Below are positions 52,071 through 61,382 of a stretch of DNA of 64,000 nucleotides, piece after piece. Positions within the stretch are counted from its first letter, which is position 1. Each line of letters starts with the position of its first letter. A program made the position numbers and the translations under genes. Source of the DNA: Mycolicibacterium llatzerense (GTDB lineage Bacteria; Actinomycetota; Actinomycetes; Mycobacteriales; Mycobacteriaceae); NCBI RefSeq assembly GCF_000878195.1, contig NZ_JXST01000012.1:78423-142422 (forward strand), given 5' to 3'. Below the pieces are notes generated by a model, which saw only the letters and a program-made list of their open reading frames with translations, had not been told where the DNA came from and made no database searches.

Positions 52071-53752
52071 TTCTGCAGCACGTACGTGCCGGGCGCCGGA
52101 CCGGTGGCGACGAAGCCCTCGGCGCCCAGCGTCGTCGGTGCGTCGACGTCGTCGCCGCTGCGCTCGGCCAGCCACGCGACGTAGTCGGGCCACCAAGAGT
52201 CACTGGACTTTTCGGCTTCGGTCAGCCATTCCTCGGGCGTTCCGTCCTGCACCTGGGCAATCCGGTACGACGCCTTCGGGTTGCCCGGTGGGTTGACCAG
52301 CGCCGCGATGTGGCCGCTGGTGGACAGCACGTAGCGGTTGTCCTTGCTGCCCAACAACTTCGCGCTGCGGTAGGTCGCCTGCCATGGTGAGATGTGGTCG
52401 GCGATGCCGCCGATGACGTACGCGTCGCAGGTGATCCTCGACAGGTCGACGGGCGTGCCGAGCATGCTGATCGTGCCCGGGGTGACCAGCGAGTTGTTCA
52501 TGCCCATCAACACCATGTCGCGGTGCAGCGCGGCCGCCATGCGGGTGGTGTCGGCGTTCCAGAACAGCACGTCGAATGCTGCCGGGCTGCGGCCCTGCAC
52601 GTAGTTGTTCACCCAGTACCGCCACACCAGATCGGTCGGACGCAGCCAGGCGAACATCTCGGCCATGGCCTTGCCGTCCAGGTAACCCTTGCGAGCCGAC
52701 GTGGCGATCGCAGCCTGAGCGGCGCGGTCACTCATTGCGGCAGAAGCGAATCCGGCCCGATCCTGATCCAGCACCGTCACCGCGAGGGTGAGGCTCGCGA
52801 CCTTGTCGTCGTCGCCGGTCTCGGCCAGATGGGCCGCGGTCATGGCGGTGATGATGCCGCCGGAGCAGCTCGCCATCAGGTGGGTGCCGGCCGCGCCGGT
52901 GATGGTCCGCACCGCGTCGATGGCCTCGATGATCGCCGCGCCGTAGGCATTGATGTCCCAATCCTTGTGCCGGGCTTGTGGATTGCGCCACGATATCGCG
53001 AACACCTGCTGCCCCTGCTGCACGAAGTACTCGATCATGCTGCGTCCGGGCGCGATGTCCATGATGTAGTACTTGTTGATCACCGGTGGCACCATCAGCA
53101 GTGGCACGGTGTGCACCGTCGGGGTCTGAGGTGCGTACTGGATGAGCTCGAACATGCGGGTCTGCAGCACCACCGCACCTTTGGTGACGGCTACGGTCTC
53201 GCCGACGGTGTAGGCGTCCGGCTCGACCATGGCCGGCACCCGCGGTGACGACATGATGTCGCGGGCAAAAGCTTTCAGACCACGGACGGCGCTGAGTCCG
53301 CCGGTGTCGATCATCGCCTTCCAGCCCAGCGGGCTGATCAACGGGTTGTTGGTGGGCGCCAGGCCCTCGATGGCATTGTCGAAGACGAACCGCATCCGCG
53401 CTTCGTCGCGCCAGTCCAGGTCGGCGTCGGAGAACAGCTTCTCGGCAGTGTCTGATGCGGCCAGGTAACTCTGCATGATGCGGTGCAGCACCGGATTCTG
53501 TTGCCACGCAGGGTCACTGAATCGCTTGTCGGCACGCTGCGGGGACCGGTCGCAGTCGCCGCTGGCGATGCTGCCGAGCTCACGTGCCAGTTCCTTGCCG
53601 CGGTCGAGCACGGTGCCGGGCTGCTTGGCCAGGCTGACGGCCATCCGGGCCCAGGCCTGATCGGGCAGCATCCGGCGCGCGAACGGCTTGGTGGCGCTGG
53701 TCAGCAGCAGGTCCAGTGGTGCGGCCAGTTCATCGGGGTGCAGGGTTGCCAT
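52067..53752 (-). CDS. phaC: Polyhydroxyalkanoate synthase PhaC
   Basis: 561 residues from ATG 53752; the further open frame is a shadow of the fadD gene. Conserved blocks are NPLLHRIMQSYLA-like VLHRIMQSYLAASD, VPPVINKYYIMDIAPGRSM, the lipase-box-like MASCSGGI with catalytic Cys near 295, and GGIADHISPWQ (Asp) and STSGHIAAL (His). PhaC polymerises (R)-3-hydroxyacyl-CoA into storage polyester. The length and sequence suggest a class I/II-like enzyme working alone. It lies between fadD (1-base gap) and phaZ (4-base overlap). Confidence 0.88.
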   Translation of the reverse strand: MATLHPDELAAPLDLLLTSATKPFARRMLPDQAWARMAVSLAKQPGTVLDRGKELARELGSIASGDCDRSPQRADKRFSDPAWQQNPVLHRIMQSYLAASDTAEKLFSDADLDWRDEARMRFVFDNAIEGLAPTNNPLISPLGWKAMIDTGGLSAVRGLKAFARDIMSSPRVPAMVEPDAYTVGETVAVTKGAVVLQTRMFELIQYAPQTPTVHTVPLLMVPPVINKYYIMDIAPGRSMIEYFVQQGQQVFAISWRNPQARHKDWDINAYGAAIIEAIDAVRTITGAAGTHLMASCSGGIITAMTAAHLAETGDDDKVASLTLAVTVLDQDRAGFASAAMSDRAAQAAIATSARKGYLDGKAMAEMFAWLRPTDLVWRYWVNNYVQGRSPAAFDVLFWNADTTRMAAALHRDMVLMGMNNSLVTPGTISMLGTPVDLSRITCDAYVIGGIADHISPWQATYRSAKLLGSKDNRYVLSTSGHIAALVNPPGNPKASYRIAQVQDGTPEEWLTEAEKSSDSWWPDYVAWLAERSGDDVDAPTTLGAEGFVATGPAPGTYVLQK

Positions 53753-53753
53753 C

Positions 53754-55256
53754 TCAGTTGTCGCTTTCCGTTGTCGGGATGGTGATTTCGCGACGGAGGA
53801 GCTTCCCGGTCGGGCCCTTGGGCAGGTCGTCGAGGAACCAGATGCGTCGCGGGTACTTGTAGGCGGCCACCTGGTTCTTGACGAACTCGCGGAGTTCGTC
53901 GGCAGCGACCTCGACGCCGGGCTTGAGGCTGACGGCGGCGCCGACTTCCTCGCCGAGCGAGTCGTGCGGGATGCCCACCACAGCCGCCTCGGCGACCGCC
54001 GGGTGGGTGTAGAGCACCTCTTCGATCTCGCGCGGGTAGACGTTGAAACCGCCGCGGATGATGAGCGCCTTCTTGCGGTCGACGATGTAGTAGTAGCCGT
54101 CCTCGTCGGTTCGGGCGATGTCACCGGTGGCGAACCAGCCGTCGGCGTTGATCGCTTCGGCCGTGGCGTCGGGCAGGTTCCAGTAGCCCTTCATCACGTT
54201 GTGGCCGCGGATCTGGATTTCGCCGGGTTCGCCCTGCACCACCTCGGCGCCGTCGTTATCGACCACGCGCATCTCGACGCCCTCGACGGGCGTGCCGATC
54301 GAGCCGGGCTTGCGGGGGCGGTCCGGGTGGTTGAACGCCGCCACCGGCGAGGTCTCGGACAGGCCGTAGCCCTCCAGCACCGGGCAGTCGAAGGTCTTCT
54401 CGAAGTCCTGCAGCACCTGGACCGGAATCGCCGCGCCGCCCGAGACGGCGATCCGCAACGTGTCCGTCGAAGCCGAGCCGGCGGCCGCGAGCAGCGCCGA
54501 GTACATCGTTGGCACGCCTTCGAAGATCGTCACGCCGTCCCGCTCGACCAGCTGCAGGGCCTTGACCGCATCGAAGCGGGGCAGCAGGCTCAGGGTCGCC
54601 CCGGCCAGCACCGCCGAGTTCAGGCCGCACGTCAGGCCGAACACGTGGAACAGCGGCAGGCAGCCCATCACCACGTCGTCGGGCCCGATGCCCAGCAGCG
54701 TCCGCACGCACACGTCGGCGTTGCGGCCGAGGCCACCGTGGGTGAGCTCGGCGCCCTTGGGCTTGCCCGTCGTGCCGGAGGTGTGCAGGACGACGGCGGT
54801 GTCGTCGTCGGCGCGCTCGACCGGCGCGGCTTGTGCGGGCAGGTCCGCGATCAGCGCCGCCAACCCGGCGTCGTCGACCACCCAGCAGCCCGCGCCCGCT
54901 GCCTCGGCACCCGCCTGCGCTTCACCGGCGAAGGCCGGCGGCGCGAACAGCGCCTTGGCCGTCGTATTGGACAGGTAGAACTCGATTTCCGGGGCCTTGA
55001 GCAGCGGGTTCATCGGCACCGCGACGGCGCCGGCGTACAGAATCCCGTAGAACGCCGCGGCGAACGCCGGCCCGTTCGGCAGCATGACGCCGACGCGGTC
55101 ACCGGGCTCGATGCCGGCCTGCTGCAGCAGCGTGGCGACGCGGGCGGCAGCGTTGTCGAACTCGGCGTACGTGTACGTCTGGTCGTCGCAGCGGAGGGCG
55201 ACGTGGTCGGGACGACGGGTCCGGCTCGCGACGAGGTTCTGGCTCAGGTTGGTCAT
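53754..55256 (-). CDS. Acyl-CoA synthetase (FadD) of the PHA operon
   Basis: 500 residues from ATG 55256. AMP-binding motif LHTSGTTGKPKGAELTH near 165-181, EGYGLSETSPV near 305, TGDIARTDEDGYYYIVDRKK near 390-410, and the adenylating lysine in LPKGPTGKLLRREI near 483. It activates a fatty or hydroxy-acid to CoA. As first gene of fadD-phaC-phaZ it could re-activate the acids freed by PhaZ or supply PhaC. It is divergent from the PucR-type regulator (108 bases). Confidence 0.88.
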   Translation of the reverse strand: MTNLSQNLVASRTRRPDHVALRCDDQTYTYAEFDNAAARVATLLQQAGIEPGDRVGVMLPNGPAFAAAFYGILYAGAVAVPMNPLLKAPEIEFYLSNTTAKALFAPPAFAGEAQAGAEAAGAGCWVVDDAGLAALIADLPAQAAPVERADDDTAVVLHTSGTTGKPKGAELTHGGLGRNADVCVRTLLGIGPDDVVMGCLPLFHVFGLTCGLNSAVLAGATLSLLPRFDAVKALQLVERDGVTIFEGVPTMYSALLAAAGSASTDTLRIAVSGGAAIPVQVLQDFEKTFDCPVLEGYGLSETSPVAAFNHPDRPRKPGSIGTPVEGVEMRVVDNDGAEVVQGEPGEIQIRGHNVMKGYWNLPDATAEAINADGWFATGDIARTDEDGYYYIVDRKKALIIRGGFNVYPREIEEVLYTHPAVAEAAVVGIPHDSLGEEVGAAVSLKPGVEVAADELREFVKNQVAAYKYPRRIWFLDDLPKGPTGKLLRREITIPTTESDN

Positions 55257-55364
55257 GCATTCAAGCGTGATTCCGCGCGGCCCCAGAGGCGATGGTGGCG
55301 GGAACAACAGTGGCCACCGCTGAATGTGACCGACCACAATCGGCACCTCACCTAAGGTTGGCTG

Positions 55365-56543
55365 ATGGCCGGGGTCGACGAGGACATGCTGGAACTCAGC
55401 CGGATCATGCTCATCCGGGTGGAAGCTCTCGGTGAGCAACTGGCCGACCGCATCTATAGCCGGATCGACGGCTACCGGGCGACGCCGTCAGCCCGCGACA
55501 ATGTGCGCGAAAGTTGTGTCGCCAACATGACTTTCGTGTTCCACACGCTCTGTAATGACGGCGAGGCGGACCTGTCGCCGGCGGAAGCGACCGGCCGGCA
55601 GCGGGCCGTCGAGGGCATTCCGCTGGCGGCGGTGATGACGGCCTACCGCATCGGTTTCCGGTACATGTGGGAGAGCAGCGTCGCCGCCGCGCGGGAGGCG
55701 GGCATTCCGACCGAGTCCATCTTGGAGGCCAGCGCGCGCATCTTCCTCAGCCAGGACGAGTTCACTCAAGCGATGACCGGCGCCTACCGGGAACAGCTCA
55801 CCAGCCAGATCGTGGACCGGGAAGAGGAGCGTTCGGCTCTGGTGGAGGCGGTGCTGCTCGGCCGCATCACCGACAACCAAAGCCTGTGGGAGGCAGCCGA
55901 TCTGCTGGGCCTGCCGACAGCGGGCCCGTATGTGGTTGCGGCAGCAGAGATTCCGGCGATCGGCAAGCTGGGGTTGCCCGAGATCACGAGCAAGCTCGCG
56001 GCCCGCGACATCCGGTCCGCCTGGCGCCTGCTGCCCGACCTGCAGGTCGGTGTCGTGCACCTGCGGCAGGACGCCACGTACGGCGTGCTGGTCGAGGTGC
56101 TGCGCAAGATCGCGACGGCGCGGGTCGGCTTGAGTCCGGCGTTCACGAGTCTGGCGGCGACCGGCGAGGGCCTGCGGCTGGCCCGGCTGGCAGTGACGGG
56201 CAAGCCGGGGCGCGACGGTTGGGTGAGTGCGTTCGACGACGCCCCGCTGGCGTTCGCCGCCGTCAGCGCGCCAGAAGTGATGAACCGCATCGAAGAATCG
56301 GTCTTGGGCGGGCTCCGCGAGCTGCCGGCCGAGGAGCGGGCCGTCCTCTCCCAGACGTTTCAGGCCTGGCTGGACGCGGGCGGTTCGGCCAACGAGGCCG
56401 CCGCCGCAATCTTCTGCCACCCCAACACCATTCGGCACCGGCTGCACCGCATCGAGGAGCGGACGGGACGGTCCCTGTCCCGTCCCCGCGACGTCGCCGA
56501 GCTGTGCCTGGCCTTCGAGATCAGCCAGCGCCTCCCCGATTAG
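55365..56543 (+). CDS. PucR/CdaR-family transcriptional regulator
   Basis: 392 residues. An N-terminal alpha-helical sensor-like region (about 1-170, with AVMTAYRIGFRYMWE), a middle domain, and a C-terminal PucR-type helix-turn-helix near 338-388 (ANEAAAAIFCHPNTIRHRLHRIEERTG region). Family members act on operons for catabolic or storage pathways. It is divergent from fadD-phaC-phaZ, the obvious target. A strong terminator separates it from convergent fadE5. Confidence 0.85.
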   Translation: MAGVDEDMLELSRIMLIRVEALGEQLADRIYSRIDGYRATPSARDNVRESCVANMTFVFHTLCNDGEADLSPAEATGRQRAVEGIPLAAVMTAYRIGFRYMWESSVAAAREAGIPTESILEASARIFLSQDEFTQAMTGAYREQLTSQIVDREEERSALVEAVLLGRITDNQSLWEAADLLGLPTAGPYVVAAAEIPAIGKLGLPEITSKLAARDIRSAWRLLPDLQVGVVHLRQDATYGVLVEVLRKIATARVGLSPAFTSLAATGEGLRLARLAVTGKPGRDGWVSAFDDAPLAFAAVSAPEVMNRIEESVLGGLRELPAEERAVLSQTFQAWLDAGGSANEAAAAIFCHPNTIRHRLHRIEERTGRSLSRPRDVAELCLAFEISQRLPD

Positions 56544-56618
56544 CTCGAGCTGACTCTGCGCCCACGCACAGCGCCACTTGCACAAATGCGCCCTCAGCGC
56601 GGAGTCAACGCAAAAGAA

Positions 56619-56646
56619 AACGGCCCCCGCCGAAGCGGGGGCCGTT
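56619..56646 (-). terminator. Intrinsic terminator of fadE5
   Basis: AACGGCCCCCGC (56619-56630) and GCGGGGGCCGTT (56635-56646) form a perfect 12-bp stem with loop CGAA. On the minus strand the stem is followed by TTTTCTTTT (56612-56620 region), a classical U-tract, 15 bases after the fadE5 stop. Confidence 0.9.
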
Positions 56647-56660
56647 CACTTTGACACGGA

Positions 56661-58496
56661 TCAGAAGGACGCTTCGTCCAGCTCCATGGTCTCGTTGTCG
56701 ATGGACTCGACGACGGTGCGGACGCTGGTGAGCAGCGGCAGCATGTTCTTGGCGAAGAACGATGCGGACGCGATCTTGCCCTCGTAGAACGCGCGGTCCT
56801 CGCCGGTGGCGCCGTTGTCCAGCGCCTTGATGGCGACAGCAGCCTGCTTGAGCAGCAGCCAGCCGATGACCAGGTCGCCGACCGAGAGCAGGAAGCGGAC
56901 CGAGCCCAGACCAACCTTGTAGATGGCCTTCGGGTCTTCCTGAGCGGCCATCAGGTAGCCGGTCAGGGTGGCGGCCATGCCCTGGACGTCGCCCAGGGCG
57001 GTGGCCAGCAGCTCGCGCTCGGCCTTCAGGCGGCCGTTGCCGTCCTGGTTCTTGATCAGCGACTCGATCTCGCCGGCGACGAACGCCAGGGCCTGGCCCT
57101 TGTCGCGGATGATCTTGCGGAAGAAGAAGTCCTGCGCCTGGATGGCGGTGGTGCCTTCGTACAGCGAGTCGATCTTGGCGTCACGGATGTACTGCTCGAC
57201 CGGGTAGTCCTGCAGGAAGCCGGAACCACCGAAGGTCTGCAGCGACTCGGTCAGCTTCTCGTAGGCCCGCTCCGAACCAACGCCCTTGACGATCGGGAGC
57301 ATCAGGTCGTTGACCTTGAAGGCCAGCTCGCCGTCCACACCGTGGACGGCCTTGGCGACCTCGGGGTCCTGGAACGACGCGGTGTACAGGTACACGGCGC
57401 GCAGGCCCTCGGCGTAGGACTTCTGGGTCAGCAGCGCCCGGCGAACGTCCGGGTGGTGCATGATCGAGACGCGCGGGGCCGTCTTGTCCATCATCTGGGT
57501 CAGGTCGGCGCCCTGGATGCGGGTCTTGGCGTACTCGAGAGCGTTCAGGTAGCCGGTCGACAGGGTCGCGATGGCCTTGGTGCCGACCATCATGCGGGCC
57601 TGCTCGATGACGTCGAACATCTGCGCGATGCCGTTGTGCACCTCACCGACGAGCCAACCGACGGCGGGGGTGCCGTGCTGGCCGAGCGTCAGCTCACAGG
57701 TGGCCGAAACCTTCAGACCCATCTTGTGCTCGACGTTGGTGACGAAGGCACCGTTGCGCTCGCCGGGCTCACCGGTCTCGGGGTCGAAGTGGAACTTCGG
57801 CACGAAGAACAGCGACAGACCCTTGGTGCCCGGTCCGGCGCCCTCGGGGCGGGCCAGCACCAGGTGCATGATGTTTTCGAACAGGTCGTCCGAGTCGGCC
57901 GAGGTGATGAATCGCTTCACACCGTCGATGTGCCAGGTGCCGTCGGCCTGCTGGGTGGCCTTGGTGCGGCCGGCGCCAACGTCAGAGCCGGCGTCGGGCT
58001 CGGTCAGCACCATGGTGGCGCCCCAGCCGCGCTCGGCAGCGAGGACGGCCCACTTCTTCTGCTCGTCGGTGCCGTTGTTGTAGAAGATTTCGCACATGCC
58101 CGAGCCCATGGCGTACATGTAGGCGGCCGGGTTGGCGCCGAGGACGTGCTCGATGAGCGCCCACTGCAGTGCGCGGGGCATCGGCATGCCGCCGAGCTCT
58201 TCCTTCAGACCGACCTTGTCCCAGCCGCCGTCGAGCAGTGCGCGCATCGACTTCTTGAAGGGCGCGGGCAGGGTGACGGTGTGGGTCGCGGGGTCGAAGA
58301 CCGGCGGGTTGCGGTCGCCGTCGGCGAACGAATCGGCGATCGGGCCTTCTGCGAGGCGCGCGATCTCGTTGAGCATTTCCCCGGCGGTGTCGGCATCCAG
58401 GTCGGCGAACTTGCCGTCACCCATCGCCTTGTCTACGCCGAAGACCTCGAACAGGTTGAACACCTGGTCACGGACGTTGCTCTTGTAGTGGCCCAC
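56661..58496 (-). CDS. fadE5: Acyl-CoA dehydrogenase FadE5
   Basis: 611 residues from GTG 58496 ([11 protein letters not shown]) with AGGAG upstream; identical in length to M. tuberculosis FadE5 (Rv0244c). Features: [17 protein letters not shown] (FAD site), [60 protein letters not shown] with the catalytic Glu of the family in EGTT. It oxidises a broad range of saturated acyl-CoA esters. In M. tuberculosis it follows fadA2; here about 8.9 kb lies between them. Its promoter carries TTAC/GTAA half-sites like those at fabG4-fadA2. Confidence 0.94.
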   Translation of the reverse strand: MGHYKSNVRDQVFNLFEVFGVDKAMGDGKFADLDADTAGEMLNEIARLAEGPIADSFADGDRNPPVFDPATHTVTLPAPFKKSMRALLDGGWDKVGLKEELGGMPMPRALQWALIEHVLGANPAAYMYAMGSGMCEIFYNNGTDEQKKWAVLAAERGWGATMVLTEPDAGSDVGAGRTKATQQADGTWHIDGVKRFITSADSDDLFENIMHLVLARPEGAGPGTKGLSLFFVPKFHFDPETGEPGERNGAFVTNVEHKMGLKVSATCELTLGQHGTPAVGWLVGEVHNGIAQMFDVIEQARMMVGTKAIATLSTGYLNALEYAKTRIQGADLTQMMDKTAPRVSIMHHPDVRRALLTQKSYAEGLRAVYLYTASFQDPEVAKAVHGVDGELAFKVNDLMLPIVKGVGSERAYEKLTESLQTFGGSGFLQDYPVEQYIRDAKIDSLYEGTTAIQAQDFFFRKIIRDKGQALAFVAGEIESLIKNQDGNGRLKAERELLATALGDVQGMAATLTGYLMAAQEDPKAIYKVGLGSVRFLLSVGDLVIGWLLLKQAAVAIKALDNGATGEDRAFYEGKIASASFFAKNMLPLLTSVRTVVESIDNETMELDEASF

Positions 58497-58542
58497 GATT
58501 TCTCCTCGATGAGATGGAACTGTCGGTTGGGTACTCAGGGCT

Positions 58543-58588
58543 AAGTTACCCACCAGTAACTGCGCCTAACTATACCGCCGGGTAACTT
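58543..58588. promoter_or_regulatory. Repeated TTAC/GTAA operator upstream of fadE5
   Basis: AGTTACCCACCAGTAACT (58544-58561) has 6-bp inverted arms. A further GGGTAACTT (58580-58588) mirrors AAGTTACCC (58543-58551). The half-sites match those at 46356-46383, so one repressor may control fabG4-htdX, fadA2 and fadE5. Confidence 0.65.
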
Positions 58589-58733
58589 CTTCGCAAAGCA
58601 CTTGTGGGCAATTTGTGAGCAAGGACCAACCCAGTAGTTGATAGGAGCCCCATCCCGACCGTCAAAAACACCGCGACCTGCGTTTTTCGGAGTGTGTGAG
58701 GATCGTCACTCGGGGGTGAAGTACGGTGCACAA

Positions 58734-59813
58734 ATGCGTCGAATTGTGGTGTGGGGAACAGGAAATATGGGGGCCACGGCGATCCGATCGGCGGTGGCGT
58801 TCCCTGGGCTCGAGCTGGCGTCGGTCATCACATCGAGCGAGGAAAAGGCCGGTCGCGACGCGGCGACGTTCGCCAACCTGGACACCCTGACCGGCAAGGT
58901 CGCCACCACCGACATCGACGCGGCCCTGGCTGACTGCGATGCGGTGGCCTATATGTCTTCCGGAGATATCCGCCCGGAGGAGGCCATCGCCGAGATCGAG
59001 CGCTGTCTGCGGGCCGGCAAGCATGTCGTGACGCCGTCGCTGTACTCCCTATATGACCCGGCCTCGGCGCCGGCTGAGTGGGTTGAGCGACTCTCCGACG
59101 CCGCCGAGGCGGGCAACGCCTCATTACTGGTGTCGGGGGTCGATCCCGGGTGGGGCAACGACGCGCTCGCCGTGACGGCAGCCGGCTTGTGTACCCGGAT
59201 CAAGACCATCAGGTGCCAGGAGATCTTCGACTACTCGACCTACAACCAGCCCGAAGCGGTGCGGGTGCGCTGCGGTTTCGGTGGCTCGATGGATGAGACG
59301 CCGCTGATGCTGATCCCGACCATTCCGACCATGGTGTGGGGCGGCAACGTCCGGCTCATCGGCCGCGGGCTCGGCATCGAGATCGACGACATCACCGAGA
59401 CCTGTGAGCGGCTGCCGCTGACCGAGGCCGTCGAGAACGTCATGGGCCGATTCGAGGCCGGCACCCAGGGCGCCTTCCGGCTGGAGGTCATCGGGTGGTC
59501 GCGGGGTGTGCAGCGCGTGATCATCGAACACATCACCCGCATCGACCCGTCCTGCGCGCCGGATTGGCCGCAGCCCGACGAGGGCGTGGGCGACCACCGG
59601 GTGATCATCGACGGCGATCCGCAGCTGACCATCGTGGTGCGCGCCGACGTTCCTGGCGGTACCCGGGCCGACGGCGGCAACACCACCGCGGCCAACCGGC
59701 TGCTCGGCGCGATCGAGTGGCTCGCCACCCAGAAGCCGGGCATCTACGACGGGCTGGATGTGCCGCTGCACGCGCCGCTGCAGGCCGAGGTCGAAGCGAC
59801 CCGCTGGGCCTGA
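58734..59813 (+). CDS. DapB-like/2,4-diaminopentanoate dehydrogenase-type oxidoreductase
   Basis: 359 residues from ATG 58734 (MRRIVVWGTGNMG). The open frame extends to 58638 but lacks a good start there. The Rossmann motif GTGNMG is at 8-13, and the pattern SGDIRPEEAIAEIERCL...GKHVVTPS is that of the dihydrodipicolinate-reductase N-terminal fold. The long C-terminal part resembles the 2,4-diaminopentanoate dehydrogenase C-terminal domain. Mycobacteria carry several such proteins of unknown substrate. Divergent from fadE5. Confidence 0.75.
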   Translation: MRRIVVWGTGNMGATAIRSAVAFPGLELASVITSSEEKAGRDAATFANLDTLTGKVATTDIDAALADCDAVAYMSSGDIRPEEAIAEIERCLRAGKHVVTPSLYSLYDPASAPAEWVERLSDAAEAGNASLLVSGVDPGWGNDALAVTAAGLCTRIKTIRCQEIFDYSTYNQPEAVRVRCGFGGSMDETPLMLIPTIPTMVWGGNVRLIGRGLGIEIDDITETCERLPLTEAVENVMGRFEAGTQGAFRLEVIGWSRGVQRVIIEHITRIDPSCAPDWPQPDEGVGDHRVIIDGDPQLTIVVRADVPGGTRADGGNTTAANRLLGAIEWLATQKPGIYDGLDVPLHAPLQAEVEATRWA

Positions 59814-59818
59814 CCGGT

Positions 59819-60331
59819 CTAGGGGCGCAGGGTGAGGACGGGCGGCAACAGCGCGGCGATCTGCTCGCCGACCGCCTCGAAGGCGGCGAGGTCCTGGCCG
59901 ATCGGATCAGCGATTTCCACCGGTTGATGTTCGGGCAGGTGGAGGCGTAGCGGCGCGAGGTCGGCCACCGTGTGCGCGCCGTACGTCGCAGCCAACAGGG
60001 AGGCTTCGCCGAGTGTGAAGGTCTTTCGAAACTGACGCGGCGCGAGTTCGAGTACGGCAGTGCGCTGTGCCGCGGTCATCGTCAGAACAAGGTCCGCATC
60101 GGCGGCGATTCGCGGAGTCAGTTGCCGCGCAGCGAAGTTGGTGGGGTCGCCACCGAGTGCGATCAGGACCTCGGCGGCGAGTCGATGGACCGGATGTCCG
60201 ATCACGGCGTGGATTCCTGCGCTGGACGCTGTGAAGTCGGGGATCCCCGTCTGCGCGGCGATTCCCGCTGAAAGTCGTTCTGCGGTGGGCGATCTGCAGA
60301 TGTTGCCGGTGCAGACGAAGAGGATGCGCAA
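59819..60331 (-). CDS. Low-molecular-weight protein tyrosine phosphatase (Wzb-like)
   Basis: 170 residues from TTG 60331 with AGGAGG 4-5 bases upstream. The phosphate loop CTGNICRS gives Cys7 and Arg13 (CX5R), and the acid is in VEIADPIGQ near 138-146. Such phosphatases often control tyrosine kinases in polysaccharide export; the sugar genes that begin 77 bases away support that. An arsenate-reductase role is the alternative. The stop is 5 bases from the convergent oxidoreductase stop. Confidence 0.83.
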   Translation of the reverse strand: MRILFVCTGNICRSPTAERLSAGIAAQTGIPDFTASSAGIHAVIGHPVHRLAAEVLIALGGDPTNFAARQLTPRIAADADLVLTMTAAQRTAVLELAPRQFRKTFTLGEASLLAATYGAHTVADLAPLRLHLPEHQPVEIADPIGQDLAAFEAVGEQIAALLPPVLTLRP

Positions 60332-60407
60332 GCAGACCTCCTAGACAGCTCTAACGCAAACGTCAATAACCCATATATGCGCCATCTGCGCGTGCCACGA
60401 TAGGCCC

Positions 60408-61313
60408 GTGAAGGGCATCATCCTAGCGGGCGGGTCGGGCACCAGGCTGCACCCGATCACCCTGGGCGTGTCCAAGCAGTTGATTCCGGTTTACGACAAG
60501 CCGATGGTCTATTACCCGCTGTCGACGCTGCTCTTGGCGCGGATTCAGGACATTCTCGTCATCACGACGCCCTTCGATGCGCCGAGCTTTGAACGCCTGT
60601 TGGGGGACGGGTCGCAGTTCGGAGCATCGATCACCTATGCGCAACAGCCTTCGCCAGATGGGCTGGCGCAGGCGTTCTCCATCGGCGCAGATTTCATCGG
60701 GTCCGGGAAAGTCGCCCTGATACTGGGCGACAATCTGTTGTACGGCCCAGGTCTGGGCACGCAACTGCAGACCTTCAACGACGTCGACGGCGGGGCAATT
60801 TTCGCCTATCGGGTGGCCGAGCCCAGTCAATATGGCGTCATCGAATTCGACGAAGCGGGCCTAGCGGTATCGCTGGAAGAAAAGCCCAAGATCGCCAAGA
60901 GTAATTTCGCAGTCCCCGGCCTGTATTTCTATGACAACGATGTCGTCGAGGTTGCGCGCAATCTGCAGCCGAGCCAGCGGGGCGAGTACGAGATCACCGA
61001 TGTCAACCGTCGGTACCTGGAGCAGGGCCGGCTGCACGTTCAGGTGCTGCCTCGCGGCACAGTCTGGCTCGACACCGGCACGGTCGACAGCATGACCGAC
61101 GCAGCCGACTTCGTCCGCACCATGGAGCGGCGCAGTGGGTTGAAAATTGGTGTTCCAGAAGAGGTTGCGTGGCGACAGGGATTTCTCACCGATGACGAGC
61201 TCCGGGAGTGCGCCGAGTGTCAGGTGAAGTCCGGCTACGGCTGGTACCTGCTCGACCTGTTGGACCGGGAATCGAGCCGGCCGCGTTCCGCGGTGAGTGC
61301 CTTAGGGCGTTGA
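60408..61313 (+). CDS. rmlA: Glucose-1-phosphate thymidylyltransferase RmlA
   Basis: 301 residues from GTG 60408. The nucleotidyltransferase start [19 protein letters not shown] and the substrate loop [13 protein letters not shown], followed by [10 protein letters not shown] and [13 protein letters not shown], are diagnostic. It makes dTDP-glucose, the first step to dTDP-rhamnose. Mycobacteria normally have one essential rmlA elsewhere, so this may be a second copy serving the polysaccharide island that starts here. Confidence 0.92.
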   Translation: MKGIILAGGSGTRLHPITLGVSKQLIPVYDKPMVYYPLSTLLLARIQDILVITTPFDAPSFERLLGDGSQFGASITYAQQPSPDGLAQAFSIGADFIGSGKVALILGDNLLYGPGLGTQLQTFNDVDGGAIFAYRVAEPSQYGVIEFDEAGLAVSLEEKPKIAKSNFAVPGLYFYDNDVVEVARNLQPSQRGEYEITDVNRRYLEQGRLHVQVLPRGTVWLDTGTVDSMTDAADFVRTMERRSGLKIGVPEEVAWRQGFLTDDELRECAECQVKSGYGWYLLDLLDRESSRPRSAVSALGR

Positions 61314-61382
61314 TCGGAGGCCCGAGGGTGTCGACGTGCGTACGCCTCTTTCGCTGATCCCTCGCCATTGGCGGAGGGGCGA

